Shown: positions 53,749 to 62,069 of the stretch, one piece after another
How the letters are laid out: every line of letters starts with the position of its first letter
How positions within the stretch are numbered: position 1 is the stretch's first letter
The notes under the pieces: model-generated
What the model saw: the letters and a program-made list of their open reading frames with translations, nothing else
The model's database searches: none
Told to the model about the DNA's origin: nothing
Position numbers and translations under genes: made by a program
Assembly (NCBI GenBank): GCA_050015355.1
Contig: JBEKBO010000013.1
Location: 1-63,848 of the forward strand
Source: CAWBRT01 sp050015355
GTDB taxonomy: Bacteria > Acidobacteriota > Terriglobia > Terriglobales > Acidobacteriaceae
DNA: 63,848 nucleotides
Direction: 5' to 3'

Positions 53749-54616
53749 GCCGCACCTTCTTTCCGAGCAGGCCGGTCGGCTTCACCAGCAGGATGAGAAT
53801 CAATAGCAGGTAAGGAAGCAGGTTTGCCCAGGAGCTGAAATAAGTTTGCATCAGCATGAGGCCGATGCCGTAAATGATGCCGCCCAGCACCGTGCCGAGA
53901 GGCTCGCCGAGCGCGCCGACGACGATGACGGCAAAGGCCGTGATGTTAAGGCTTGCACCCATGGACGGCAGAATGCTGCCGAGCATGAACGGGGCGAAGA
54001 CTCCAGCCACCGCCGCCAGCCCAAGACTCAATCCAAAAGCGATGGATGAAACAAAATGCACGTTGATGCCCGTGCTCAGAGCCTCGTCGCGCGAGGCCAT
54101 CACGGCCCGCGTCAGGTAACCGAGGCGCGTGCGGTAGAGATAAACGTAAAGCAAGGCGATGAAGACCAGGCTGGCGATGCCGCTGATCATCCAGGATGCG
54201 GGGAAGGTCTGGCCGAGAACGTGCCATGGCTCAGCGCCCAGGACGACGCCGGGAATCGAGTACTGGCTGGCGCCGAAGGCGACGGTGGCCGCCGCTTCAA
54301 TCACCTGCGAGAGACCGAAAAACAAAATGAGCGACAGCATTTCCGGATCTTTCGTCGTGGCCAGCCGCCACGCGCCGAGATAGTACATGGGAGCGCCGAT
54401 GACGGTGAAGCCGACAAACGCGATCAGAACGCTAACGACGGGATTGATGTGGAATAGCGTGAAGAGCCAATATGCGGTGAAGCCGCCCAGCATGAGGAAG
54501 TCGCCATGCGCCAGATTGACGATGCGCATGACACCGAACATGAGGTTCAGGCCCAAGCCAACCAGGCTGAAATAGAGGCCGAACAGAAAACCTGCCAGCA
54601 GGGCGTATTCGAGCAT
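53741..54616 (-). CDS. livH: Branched-chain amino acid ABC transporter permease LivH-type
   Basis: 291 residues, about 8 membrane helices. GLYFSLVGLGLNLMFGVMRI and VNLAHGDFLMLGGFTAYWLF are the classic LivH N-terminus; RAVMASRDEALSTGINVHFV is the cytoplasmic coupling loop and GALGEPLGTVLGGIIYGIGL the late helix. First membrane gene after the binding-protein gene, which ends 113 bases upstream. Confidence 0.93.
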   Translation of the reverse strand: MLEYALLAGFLFGLYFSLVGLGLNLMFGVMRIVNLAHGDFLMLGGFTAYWLFTLFHINPVVSVLIAFVGFTVIGAPMYYLGAWRLATTKDPEMLSLILFFGLSQVIEAAATVAFGASQYSIPGVVLGAEPWHVLGQTFPASWMISGIASLVFIALLYVYLYRTRLGYLTRAVMASRDEALSTGINVHFVSSIAFGLSLGLAAVAGVFAPFMLGSILPSMGASLNITAFAVIVVGALGEPLGTVLGGIIYGIGLMLMQTYFSSWANLLPYLLLILILLVKPTGLLGKKVRRA

Positions 54617-54729
54617 ACGGTTTGTTCAGAGCCAGCGACAGCTTCGGTCTTGTTCACGCACCGGGCGCAATTCTGAAGTTGACGGCGTCCCCCGGCTATT
54701 TCTTGGGATATGCCTTCCGCGTATCCGGT

Positions 54730-55989
54730 CTACGGGGCAGGGTAGACCGGCTTCCCGTTTGCCAGATCATGGGGAACGACGGTGACGAACTTCACGCCTC
54801 CTTTACCATCGCTGACGAGCTGTCCGAGGGGCGTGATTTCGCCGATCTGCGCCCCGTGCTCGTCGAGCATAAAGTCGCCGTCGAGCGTTTTCAGCTTGCC
54901 CGACTGCGCGAAGATGGCTTTGCGCAAAGCAAGCTGATCCATGCTGTCAGTGGTGGCAAGCGCCTTTTCCAGCACAAGTCCCGTGGTGTAGCCGGCCACT
55001 GAGTTGAAGCCGAATTCGACATGGCCTCCCGCGTATTTCTTGTTCCATGCGGCCTTGAATTCGGCAAGGGTCATGCCAAAGTTCGGCTTGTAATTGATGA
55101 CCGAAGAAGTGACGTACGAATAGACGTACTGCAAGCCCTTGGCGCCGACGTTTTTCTCCAGCAGCTCGGTTTCAAGTCCGGGATAGATGCAAAACAGCCA
55201 TTTGAATTTCACTCCTCCGTCCTGCAGATTGCGGAGAAAAGCGATGTCATTATCAGGATAGCCCAGGTGTACGACGGCGTCGGGATTGGCGGCGCGAATG
55301 TTCTGCAGCAGCACCGTATAGTTGGAAGTATTGGTGGCAACGCCGTTGTCGTAGACAATCTGCACTTTCCCGGCATCTTTCAGGAACTTGCGAACGGCGT
55401 TGGCCTGGGTGCTGGTGAAATCGTTGGTGGCATAGACAATGGCCACGCGCCGGATGCCCAGTTGATAGCCATCGTTATTCAGAAACTCGCCAACGTACTT
55501 CGGCCAGATGCTGGAAACAGGGTCCGACATCAGCACAATGTAAGGATTGTCTTGATTGAAAAAAGTGGCGCCCGTGCCGGTCTGGTCGATGAGCAACATC
55601 TTGTGATCGCGAGCGATAGGCACGGCAACCGAGGTGAGCACCGAACCGGAATCGGAGATAAGCAGGTCAACCTTGTCGCGCGTGATGAGCTGGTTGTAAA
55701 GAGTCGCGGCGGTCGCGGTCGAACTCTGGTCATCGTAGGCGATGAGCTTGATGGGAATCTTCTTGTTGTAGGGCTTGACCATGACGCCGCCTTCGGCGTT
55801 CTTCTGGTCGACCCAGAGTTTCAGGCCGTAATTCACCGGCATGGAAATGGCGGCAAAAGCGCCGGAAGACGCATACAGCGTGCCGATCTTGATTTCCGTC
55901 GGGGCGTCGGCGCCGAATGTGAGCACGGAGGAGAAGAGGAGAAGACAGACGAGAGTGGCAACCGATTGTTGAAGTCTCAGCATGCGCAT
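54730..55989 (-). CDS. ABC transporter periplasmic substrate-binding protein (LivK-like)
   Basis: 419 residues from ATG 55989 (the frame is open far upstream but only this start gives a signal peptide). Signal peptide MRMLRLQQSVATLVCLLLFS with cleavage near FGADA. Then the type I periplasmic fold: EIKIGTLYASSGAFAAISMP, IKLIAYDDQSSTATAATLYN, LLISDSGSVLTSVAVPIARD, RRVAIVYATNDFTSTQANAV and VHLGYPDNDIAFLRNLQDGG. First gene of the importer operon. The ligand could be a branched-chain amino acid, amide, urea or aromatic acid. Confidence 0.9.
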   Translation of the reverse strand: MRMLRLQQSVATLVCLLLFSSVLTFGADAPTEIKIGTLYASSGAFAAISMPVNYGLKLWVDQKNAEGGVMVKPYNKKIPIKLIAYDDQSSTATAATLYNQLITRDKVDLLISDSGSVLTSVAVPIARDHKMLLIDQTGTGATFFNQDNPYIVLMSDPVSSIWPKYVGEFLNNDGYQLGIRRVAIVYATNDFTSTQANAVRKFLKDAGKVQIVYDNGVATNTSNYTVLLQNIRAANPDAVVHLGYPDNDIAFLRNLQDGGVKFKWLFCIYPGLETELLEKNVGAKGLQYVYSYVTSSVINYKPNFGMTLAEFKAAWNKKYAGGHVEFGFNSVAGYTTGLVLEKALATTDSMDQLALRKAIFAQSGKLKTLDGDFMLDEHGAQIGEITPLGQLVSDGKGGVKFVTVVPHDLANGKPVYPAP

Positions 55990-56253
55990 GGGGTGCAGGT
56001 TTCCATTTACGAAGGAGTGGGATGTGGAAGCTTTCCGGGAGGTTGTAGGTGGCTGGCTGAAGTTCCCGACGCGGATCTCAGGTGACAGGATTTTCTCGTG
56101 GCGCGATAGGTTAGACGCCCTAGGTGGCGATGCATGAGCTCTCTGTTGGAGGAAGCCATGTGCGAAGAATCGACGAAGGACGAGGTCGGTTGCGCGGCGA
56201 AACCAGAATGGCGGGGCAGCGCCTCGTTTGGCTCGCAGATGGGGATTTTGGTC

Positions 56254-56281
56254 TTGCAAAACCGCTAATCAGCAGTAGAAT
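56254..56281 (+). promoter_or_regulatory. Likely sigma70-type promoter of the TPR gene
   Basis: TTGCAA (56254-56259), 16-base spacer, TAGAAT (56276-56281), 36 bases before ATG 56318. The remaining part of 55990-56317, which must also hold the importer promoter, shows nothing else. Confidence 0.5.
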
Positions 56282-56317
56282 GCGAGCAATCGAGAGCTGG
56301 AAAAGGGAGCCTGTTTG

Positions 56318-57670
56318 ATGAAGATAATGAGGACAAGGGCTAGCATACTCGCGCTTTTCTTGTTGGGCATGATTGCAATCAGTGCTGCGCAAACCACGAG
56401 ACCGGCCGCCACGTCCAGGCAGTCCGCCGATGTGGCGGCACGCAAGCAGTTAGCCGCCCTCCTTGAGGAGTTTCGTGAGCAGCCCGGCGACACCGATCTA
56501 CGCGACAAAATCATTCGCTTGGCCCGCAGCATGAAGGCTGCTCCGGCTATTCCGCAGGAGGCACGCGATTATTTTGCACAGGGAATGGCGCAGTTCGGAA
56601 AGGCGGCGAATGCAGAAGATTTCAGAGGTGCCGCGAAGCAGTTCGAACTTGCGGCCCAAGCCGCTCCCTGGTACGCCGAGGCCTACTACAACCTGGGGGC
56701 TGCTTACGCTAAAGCAGGGGACTATGAGAAGGAAAAACAAGCGCTGCGCGTCTATATGACAGCGGTGCGCGACGAGAGCAGCGTCCAGGCGGCGCAGGAC
56801 CTTATCAAAGAAGCGGATTACAAGCAGGCACAAGCGGAATTCGAGCAGGCACTCGCCAGTCTCAAGAAGGACCCTTCCAACAGCGCTCTGCGTGGAAAAA
56901 TTGTGCGGCAGGCCGCGTCATTCAATCCACCTCTCACTGTGCCGGAAGAGGCGGACCGTTATATGGCCCGCGGCAAGGTCGCGTTCGAAGATGCCAAGGA
57001 GCCGGCAGAGTTCAAAGACGCGGTGCGCGAGTTCCAGCGCGCCCGCGACGCGGCGCCGTGGTACGGGCCCATTTACTATAGTTTGGGCGTGGCTCAGAGC
57101 ACCGCCGGCGAATACAAGGCAGCCAAGGAGAATCTCTCCATTTATTTGAACTGGGCGCTTGACCCCACCCAGACCAAAGCCGCCAAGGACTTGATATATC
57201 AGATCGATTACAGACAGGAAAAGGCTCAAGCCGAGCAGGCCAAAAAAGACGCCGAGGCGGAGGCGGAGCGCAAAAAATTGCAAGCAAAGCAGGCGCTTCT
57301 GGCGGGGCTCAACGGAAATTGGACTTGCAAGCAAGGGTGCGGTGGTACGGCCACTGTTCAACTTTCCCAGGGGACCTTCTCCCTCAACTTCGGCCAGTGG
57401 ACTTTGAAAGGCACCTTGAACGAGTTCGCCGTCGAAGGCGTAGCCACACAGCCGGGCTTTTACCAAACCGAAACCACCTGCCAGATACCAAGCTCCACTC
57501 ACAATTTCAGCGGCACAGTCAGTGAAGATGGGAAAACCATCACGATTCGCACCGAAGGAAACAACTACGTCGGGCACTGGTTCAAGCCCGCCGGTTTGTT
57601 TGCTGTAAAGAGCTGTACTGATATTGTACTGACCAGCGTCGAACCGATCATGATCGTGATATCCCGGTGA
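56318..57670 (+). CDS. Secreted TPR protein with C-terminal beta domain
   Basis: 450 residues. Signal peptide (TRASILALFLLGMIAISAAQ). Two similar modules follow, each a TPR-like helical pair: IPQEARDYFAQGMAQFGKAA with AAPWYAEAYYNLGAAYAKAG, and VPEEADRYMARGKVAFEDAK with AAPWYGPIYYSLGVAQSTAG; this is an internal duplication. A charged coiled coil (QAEQAKKDAEAEAERKKLQA) leads to a C-terminal domain (LNGNWTCKQGCGGTATVQLS) with four cysteines, probably a beta-barrel. Start ATG 56318, GGGAG upstream. Probably cotranscribed with the 57709 gene. Confidence 0.8.
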   Translation: MKIMRTRASILALFLLGMIAISAAQTTRPAATSRQSADVAARKQLAALLEEFREQPGDTDLRDKIIRLARSMKAAPAIPQEARDYFAQGMAQFGKAANAEDFRGAAKQFELAAQAAPWYAEAYYNLGAAYAKAGDYEKEKQALRVYMTAVRDESSVQAAQDLIKEADYKQAQAEFEQALASLKKDPSNSALRGKIVRQAASFNPPLTVPEEADRYMARGKVAFEDAKEPAEFKDAVREFQRARDAAPWYGPIYYSLGVAQSTAGEYKAAKENLSIYLNWALDPTQTKAAKDLIYQIDYRQEKAQAEQAKKDAEAEAERKKLQAKQALLAGLNGNWTCKQGCGGTATVQLSQGTFSLNFGQWTLKGTLNEFAVEGVATQPGFYQTETTCQIPSSTHNFSGTVSEDGKTITIRTEGNNYVGHWFKPAGLFAVKSCTDIVLTSVEPIMIVISR

Positions 57671-57708
57671 AACCAGGTGCGGCAATTTAGAGATCAGGAA
57701 GGTACGCG

Positions 57709-59442
57709 ATGAAGTCAGAGATAACCCGGGGCTCCCTAGTTTTAATCGTCATGATCTCGTTAATCTTTGCTCAAATTGGCCGAGCCGACGATAAGAAGTA
57801 CACCCCGCCTCCGCCGCCAAGAGCCGCCCCACGGCCGCAACCGCGTCCTACCACACCAGCCGCACCGTCGCGTCCTACTACGCCGTCGCGGCCTACCACA
57901 CCGGCGGCACGTCCCACTACAACGTCACGCCCCACCACCACACCGACTTCGCGTCCTACTACGCCAACGCGTGCCACTATGCCGGCGCGCCCCGGCAAAA
58001 TGCAACCAACGCCTGCCAGCACGACGCAACAGGCGCCTGGCGTGAGGGTGCCACGTACCAGCCTAACGCCGCCGCCCCCCGCCGCCACGCAGACGACGCA
58101 CTCCAGCACGACGCCCCCGGCACACGCCAGCATCATGGTGCCCAGCGGGAGTACAACCCAGCCGGTGCATCCTGGCGCGATGCCAGGACACTCCTTCAGC
58201 CCGCCCCCTGGTGCCAAAGCTGGCACGGGTCCGGGCGGAAGCAATACGTTCTCCCATGCGGATGGAAGAAAGTGGGAAGTCAACCGTGATGGTCATTTGA
58301 CCCACTTCTCCAGGCCCGGCACGGATGCAAGATTTGCGGACAACGGAAGGCTTCTCCATGCGCATGTTGTCCGTGCCGATCATAGCGAGATCACGGTGAG
58401 GAATGGACCGCACGGCCAACGATACGAGTTGGTAAGGCCAGACCACACGCGGGTTGTCGGGTTGGGCCCGCACCGCGGCTATGTGGAGCGCCCACTTGCA
58501 TCGCGGCCAGGCTATGTATCGCGAACCTATGTTGTCGGAGGACATTCCTACGCGCGTGTGTACCGGACGTCCAGGTACCGAAGCGTGGTTTACTACAACT
58601 ATGTGCCAGCCTTCTACTTCCAGCCTTTATATTACGGATGGGTCGTCCAGCCTTGGCCGGCGCCGATAGCATTTGACTGGGGGTGGGGCGCCGATCCGTG
58701 GTACGGGTTCTATGGGCCCTATTTCGCGTTCGCGCCGTTTTATCCGAATGCGTCACTCTGGCTGACAGATTACCTGCTAGCTGCAAATCTCAGAGCCGCC
58801 TACGAGAATCAAGCCGCTGCCGATCCCTCGGATCAATCGCTAGCGTCACCGGCCGCACAGAATACGCCAGCGACACTTACTCCAGCAGTAAGACAGGCAA
58901 TCGCGGACGAAGTCCGACAACAGGTCGAAGCGGAGCGGACCGCCGCCGCTCAACCTTTTGCCAGCCTCCCCGATTTACCCCGGCCAGCCGATGACCGACC
59001 TCCGCCAGCCCTGGATCCGAAGTTTCGAACGTTTGTGGTTTCCCAGGATCTGGAGCTCGATGTTGGCGGTCAAACGTGTATGTTGACTCCGGGCGATATC
59101 GTTGTCCGCGCCAGTAACAACCTGGTTGAGCAAACCAAGGTGCCCGTCACGGTTCTCAGCAGCAAGCCGGGCGACTGTCCGGCAAGCTCATCGGGGCTGT
59201 TGGAAGTCGCCGACCTGCAAGAGATGTATAACGATTTTCGTGAAAAAGTCCGCGACGGTCTTAAAACACTCGCAGACAACCAGGGAAAGGGCGGGGTTCC
59301 CGCCGGGCCAGCGGCCAATCCGCGCGAAGTCATGCCGGAATTATCGGGTCCTGATCTTTTTGCGGAAAGCGAGCTGGCCAAGCAACAACAGGCAGCTCTG
59401 CAAGCTGCAACGGAAGTTCAGCAGGACGCGGCTGGAACCTAG
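57709..59442 (+). CDS. Secreted Pro/Thr-rich hypothetical protein
   Basis: 577 residues. N-terminal signal helix (SLVLIVMISLIFAQIGRADD). Residues ~30-185 are low complexity, rich in Pro, Thr and Arg with repeats such as RPTTP, likely an extended surface or cell-wall-spanning linker. Residues ~190-270 have a YD-repeat-like rhythm (DGRKWEVNRDGHLTHFSRPG, NGPHGQRYELVRPDHTRVVG). Next an aromatic-rich stretch (YYNYVPAFYFQPLYYGWVVQ), then a C-terminal domain with a Cys pair (GGQTCMLTPGDIVVRA, KPGDCPASSSG). No enzyme family recognised. Confidence 0.75.
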   Translation: MKSEITRGSLVLIVMISLIFAQIGRADDKKYTPPPPPRAAPRPQPRPTTPAAPSRPTTPSRPTTPAARPTTTSRPTTTPTSRPTTPTRATMPARPGKMQPTPASTTQQAPGVRVPRTSLTPPPPAATQTTHSSTTPPAHASIMVPSGSTTQPVHPGAMPGHSFSPPPGAKAGTGPGGSNTFSHADGRKWEVNRDGHLTHFSRPGTDARFADNGRLLHAHVVRADHSEITVRNGPHGQRYELVRPDHTRVVGLGPHRGYVERPLASRPGYVSRTYVVGGHSYARVYRTSRYRSVVYYNYVPAFYFQPLYYGWVVQPWPAPIAFDWGWGADPWYGFYGPYFAFAPFYPNASLWLTDYLLAANLRAAYENQAAADPSDQSLASPAAQNTPATLTPAVRQAIADEVRQQVEAERTAAAQPFASLPDLPRPADDRPPPALDPKFRTFVVSQDLELDVGGQTCMLTPGDIVVRASNNLVEQTKVPVTVLSSKPGDCPASSSGLLEVADLQEMYNDFREKVRDGLKTLADNQGKGGVPAGPAANPREVMPELSGPDLFAESELAKQQQAALQAATEVQQDAAGT

Positions 59443-59481
59443 AGCAGAAAGGCGCCGGGGAACTTTGCTTTCGAAATCAAT

Positions 59482-60012
59482 CTAGGCTTTGGCTCTACGG
59501 GTGGAGACGGCCCACTGCGCGTCGGGGTCTTCCATCTCGAGGCGGCGCACTCCCTGCAGAAAACGGCTTTGGAGTCTTTCATACTCGGCGCGATAAGCGG
59601 CGTCGGGATGCTTCCATTCGTGCAGGTAAAATACTCGCTGAATGCCGGCCTGAAGCATCTCCTTCATGCAACTGAAGCAGGGTTGCATGGTGGTGTAGAG
59701 CGTGCCTCCTTCGACCGCGATGCCGAAGCGGGCGGCGCCGAGAATGGCATTCTGCTCGGCATGGACACAGATGCAGAGATCATAGCCGGTGCCGGGAGGA
59801 TGCGATTCGCGGCTGGCGCAGCGCAGGCAGCCTCCGTCCAGGCAATTGGGCATGTTGCGGGGCGTGCCATTGTAACCGGTGGAGACGATGCGCCCGTCTT
59901 TGGCAATCACCGCGCCGACACGGTTGCCTACGCAATTGGCGCGATTGCGGACGGCGATGGCGATTCCCATCAGATACTCATCCATGTTGGGGCGAGAACG
60001 CTCTTCGGCCAC
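59482..60012 (-). CDS. Deoxycytidylate deaminase family protein (ComEB-like)
   Basis: 176 residues if started at GTG 60012, which has GGGAG 8 bases upstream; the ATG at 59985 or 60075 are alternatives. Zinc-dependent deaminase motifs: CVHAEQNAILGAARFG (HAE) and TMQPCFSCMKEMLQAG (PCxxC). The N-terminus MDEYLMGIAIAVRNRANCVG and ISTGYNG-like VSTGYNGTPRNMPNC match dCMP deaminases, which make dUMP for dTMP synthesis. The extra cysteines (NCLDGGCLRC) form the second zinc site of this family. Confidence 0.9.
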   Translation of the reverse strand: MAEERSRPNMDEYLMGIAIAVRNRANCVGNRVGAVIAKDGRIVSTGYNGTPRNMPNCLDGGCLRCASRESHPPGTGYDLCICVHAEQNAILGAARFGIAVEGGTLYTTMQPCFSCMKEMLQAGIQRVFYLHEWKHPDAAYRAEYERLQSRFLQGVRRLEMEDPDAQWAVSTRRAKA

Positions 60013-60091
60013 GACGCATGCTCCCTGCGAACCCCCGGGTTCGGTTTCAGAGTAAGTGTATCTCGGAGCTATCACTCCGGGTTGACTGTCG

Positions 60092-60124
60092 CCCCGACAA
60101 GCGCTAAAGCAGCGTTTGCCGGGG
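60092..60124. repeat. F2 palindromic repeat
   Basis: Arms CCCCGACAAGCGCT (60092-60105) and AGCGTTTGCCGGGG (60111-60124), followed by ACACC. Intergenic between the deaminase and cNMP-binding genes. Confidence 0.82.
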
Positions 60125-60173
60125 ACACCGTGTGCCCGGCTGCTTCATAGGATATACGCTTCGCAAAACTGGT

Positions 60174-60587
60174 CTAGTTCTGCGCACCGGCAGGCCCTGC
60201 GATGACGTTACGCATGGCTCGTACTTCCTGGCTCAGCAATTCCACCAGCTTCAGAGAGAGCGAGACGTCGTCTTGCATCAGGCTAATTAACGCCTCACGG
60301 GTGACAAATGCGAGCTCCGAATCCGAGAGGACCTCGGCGGTGAGGCTGTAAGGGGTGCCGCTGATGGCGGCGGGCAATCCGAGCAGGCCGCCGCGGCCAA
60401 CGATTTCCTCTAAATGGATTTTGCCGTCAGCCGAGTGAAGCGTCAAACGCGCCCGGCCCTTGCTGAGAATATAGATACCGGTGACCGCATCGCCTTGGTT
60501 GAAGAGTAATGCCCCGGCTTGCCTGGAGATGTTCCTGGCCTTGCCGAGAAGCTTGGTTTCGAGTTCACTATCCACTTTGAAAGACAC
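60174..60587 (-). CDS. Crp/Fnr-type cyclic-nucleotide-binding domain protein, no HTH
   Basis: 137 residues from GTG 60587, chosen because GGGGAGGA lies 6 bases upstream; the open frame to 60704 runs through repeat sequence. Beta-roll motifs: ALLFNQGDAVTGIYILSKGR, LEEIVGRGGLLGLPAAISG and LTAEVLSDSELAFVTREAL, followed by a C-terminal helix (LSLKLVELLSQEVRAMRNVI) where CRP has its dimer helix, then stops. The DNA-binding HTH is missing, so it is a single-domain sensor or a truncated regulator. Confidence 0.8.
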   Translation of the reverse strand: MSFKVDSELETKLLGKARNISRQAGALLFNQGDAVTGIYILSKGRARLTLHSADGKIHLEEIVGRGGLLGLPAAISGTPYSLTAEVLSDSELAFVTREALISLMQDDVSLSLKLVELLSQEVRAMRNVIAGPAGAQN

Positions 60588-60703
60588 GAAAATCCTCCCC
60601 ACACGACTGTCAAAATAATTTAGTCGTCGCCGGGGCGCGCCGCTGTGACACAGCTCACTGCCCTGTTGTGCGTAAATCGGGGTACTTGGCTCGGGGGCTT
60701 CCA

Positions 60704-60736
60704 CCCCACTACGCGCAAAAGCGGCGTGTAGTGGGG
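60704..60736. repeat. F2 palindromic repeat
   Basis: Arms CCCCACTACGC (60704-60714) and GTGTAGTGGGG (60726-60736), then ACCCC. Outer sequence AAGCTGCGCCCCTTCAAAGA (60747-60766) matches the outer 3' end of the copy at 31594-31658. Upstream of the acyl-CoA dehydrogenase gene. Confidence 0.85.
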
Positions 60737-60858
60737 ACCCCGGGGAAGCTGCGCCCCTTCAAAGAACTATCTTAATGAAACCAGCTCTCTTCAAAATGCT
60801 TTGCCAATACCCCATAAGGTGTGAGTTCATAGAGTTTCCACTCATGCCGGAGGAAGGA

Positions 60859-62040
60859 ATGGACTTCACGCTTACGCAACAGCAGCAACAGATGATCGAA
60901 GCATTGGACGAGCTGGGACAGAGGGAATTTGCCCCGAAAGCTCCTCGTTGGGACCAGAACCACGAGTATCCCTCCGAGAATCTTGAGCTGCTCAGGAAGA
61001 TGGGCTTTCTGGGGATGACCATACCGGAAAAGTTCGGCGGGCAGGAGCGTCCCCTGATCGATGCGATTCTCGCCGTCACGACGGTAGCCAAGTACTGTGG
61101 CGTGACCGCGCGGCTGATCGTGGAAACCAACATGGGAGCACTCGGCTGCATCATGGCCTATGGCACCGAGGAGCAGTGTAAAACGGTCGCGCACCGCATT
61201 CTGGCCGAAGGTGACAAGCCGGCCATCGGCATGACCGAGCCGGAGGCGGGAACCGCACTCACCGATCTCACGACCAGGGCCGACAAGCGGGGCAACTGCT
61301 TCGCCATCAATGGCAAGAAACACTGGATTACCGGCGGCGGCATCTCGCAGACAAACCTGATTTTTGCCCGTTTTTTTGAGGACGGGAAAGAGCTGGGGAT
61401 CGGCGGCATACTGGTCGACAAGGGAACGCCCGGTTTCACTTTCGGCAAAGTGGAAAAGGCAATGGGACTGCGCGGCATCCCCGAAGCCGAACTTATTTTT
61501 GAAAATTGCTCTGTTCCCAAGGAGAACGTCGTGGTGATGGGCGACGGCACCGAGGGCATCAAGAAGCTGATGTTCGGCTACAACGGCCAGCGGGTAGGCG
61601 CCAGCGCTGTGGCTCTGGGCATTGCGAGGGGTGCGCACGACCTGGCTGTGCAGTACATGCAGAAGCGTAAGGCCTTCGGCAAAACGCTGTCTGAGTTCCA
61701 GGGGTTGCAATGGGAAATGGCGCAGGCGGAGGTGAAACTCAACTGCGCATATCTGCTGATTTGCCAAGCCGCGTGCAATGCCCGTCCTTTGCGCAACAAC
61801 GTTCGCATGCCGCTGATGAACGAAGCGTCGATGGCGAAGGCCTATACGGGGAACATTGCCATCGAGGTGGTGAGCGACAGCTTGCAGATGTTTGGCGCAG
61901 CCGGCTACGCGGAAGATTGTCCGCTGGAGCGCATGTACCGCGATGTCCGCATGTTCAAGATCGGCGGCGGAACCACCGAAGCGCAGTTGAACATGCTGGC
62001 GCGGCACGTCTTTAACCGCAAATTTGACTTGAGGAAGTAG
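60859..62040 (+). CDS. Acyl-CoA dehydrogenase
   Basis: 393 residues from ATG 60859 (GGAGG 5 bases upstream; ATG 60844 and 60775 also in frame). FAD flavoprotein of fatty or branched acyl-CoA oxidation. Motifs: GFLGMTIPEKFGGQERPLID, AIGMTEPEAGTALTDLTTRA, GNCFAINGKKHWITGGGISQ, QYMQKRKAFGKTLSEFQGLQ, QMFGAAGYAEDCPLERMYRD and KIGGGTTEAQLNMLARH. At the position of the MCAD base (Glu in YEGTS) it has Gly (GGGTT), as in members using a Glu elsewhere. Substrate not predictable. Confidence 0.9.
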   Translation: MDFTLTQQQQQMIEALDELGQREFAPKAPRWDQNHEYPSENLELLRKMGFLGMTIPEKFGGQERPLIDAILAVTTVAKYCGVTARLIVETNMGALGCIMAYGTEEQCKTVAHRILAEGDKPAIGMTEPEAGTALTDLTTRADKRGNCFAINGKKHWITGGGISQTNLIFARFFEDGKELGIGGILVDKGTPGFTFGKVEKAMGLRGIPEAELIFENCSVPKENVVVMGDGTEGIKKLMFGYNGQRVGASAVALGIARGAHDLAVQYMQKRKAFGKTLSEFQGLQWEMAQAEVKLNCAYLLICQAACNARPLRNNVRMPLMNEASMAKAYTGNIAIEVVSDSLQMFGAAGYAEDCPLERMYRDVRMFKIGGGTTEAQLNMLARHVFNRKFDLRK

Positions 62041-62069
62041 CGCCCCGACGACGGCCCGCACTCAGCCCA

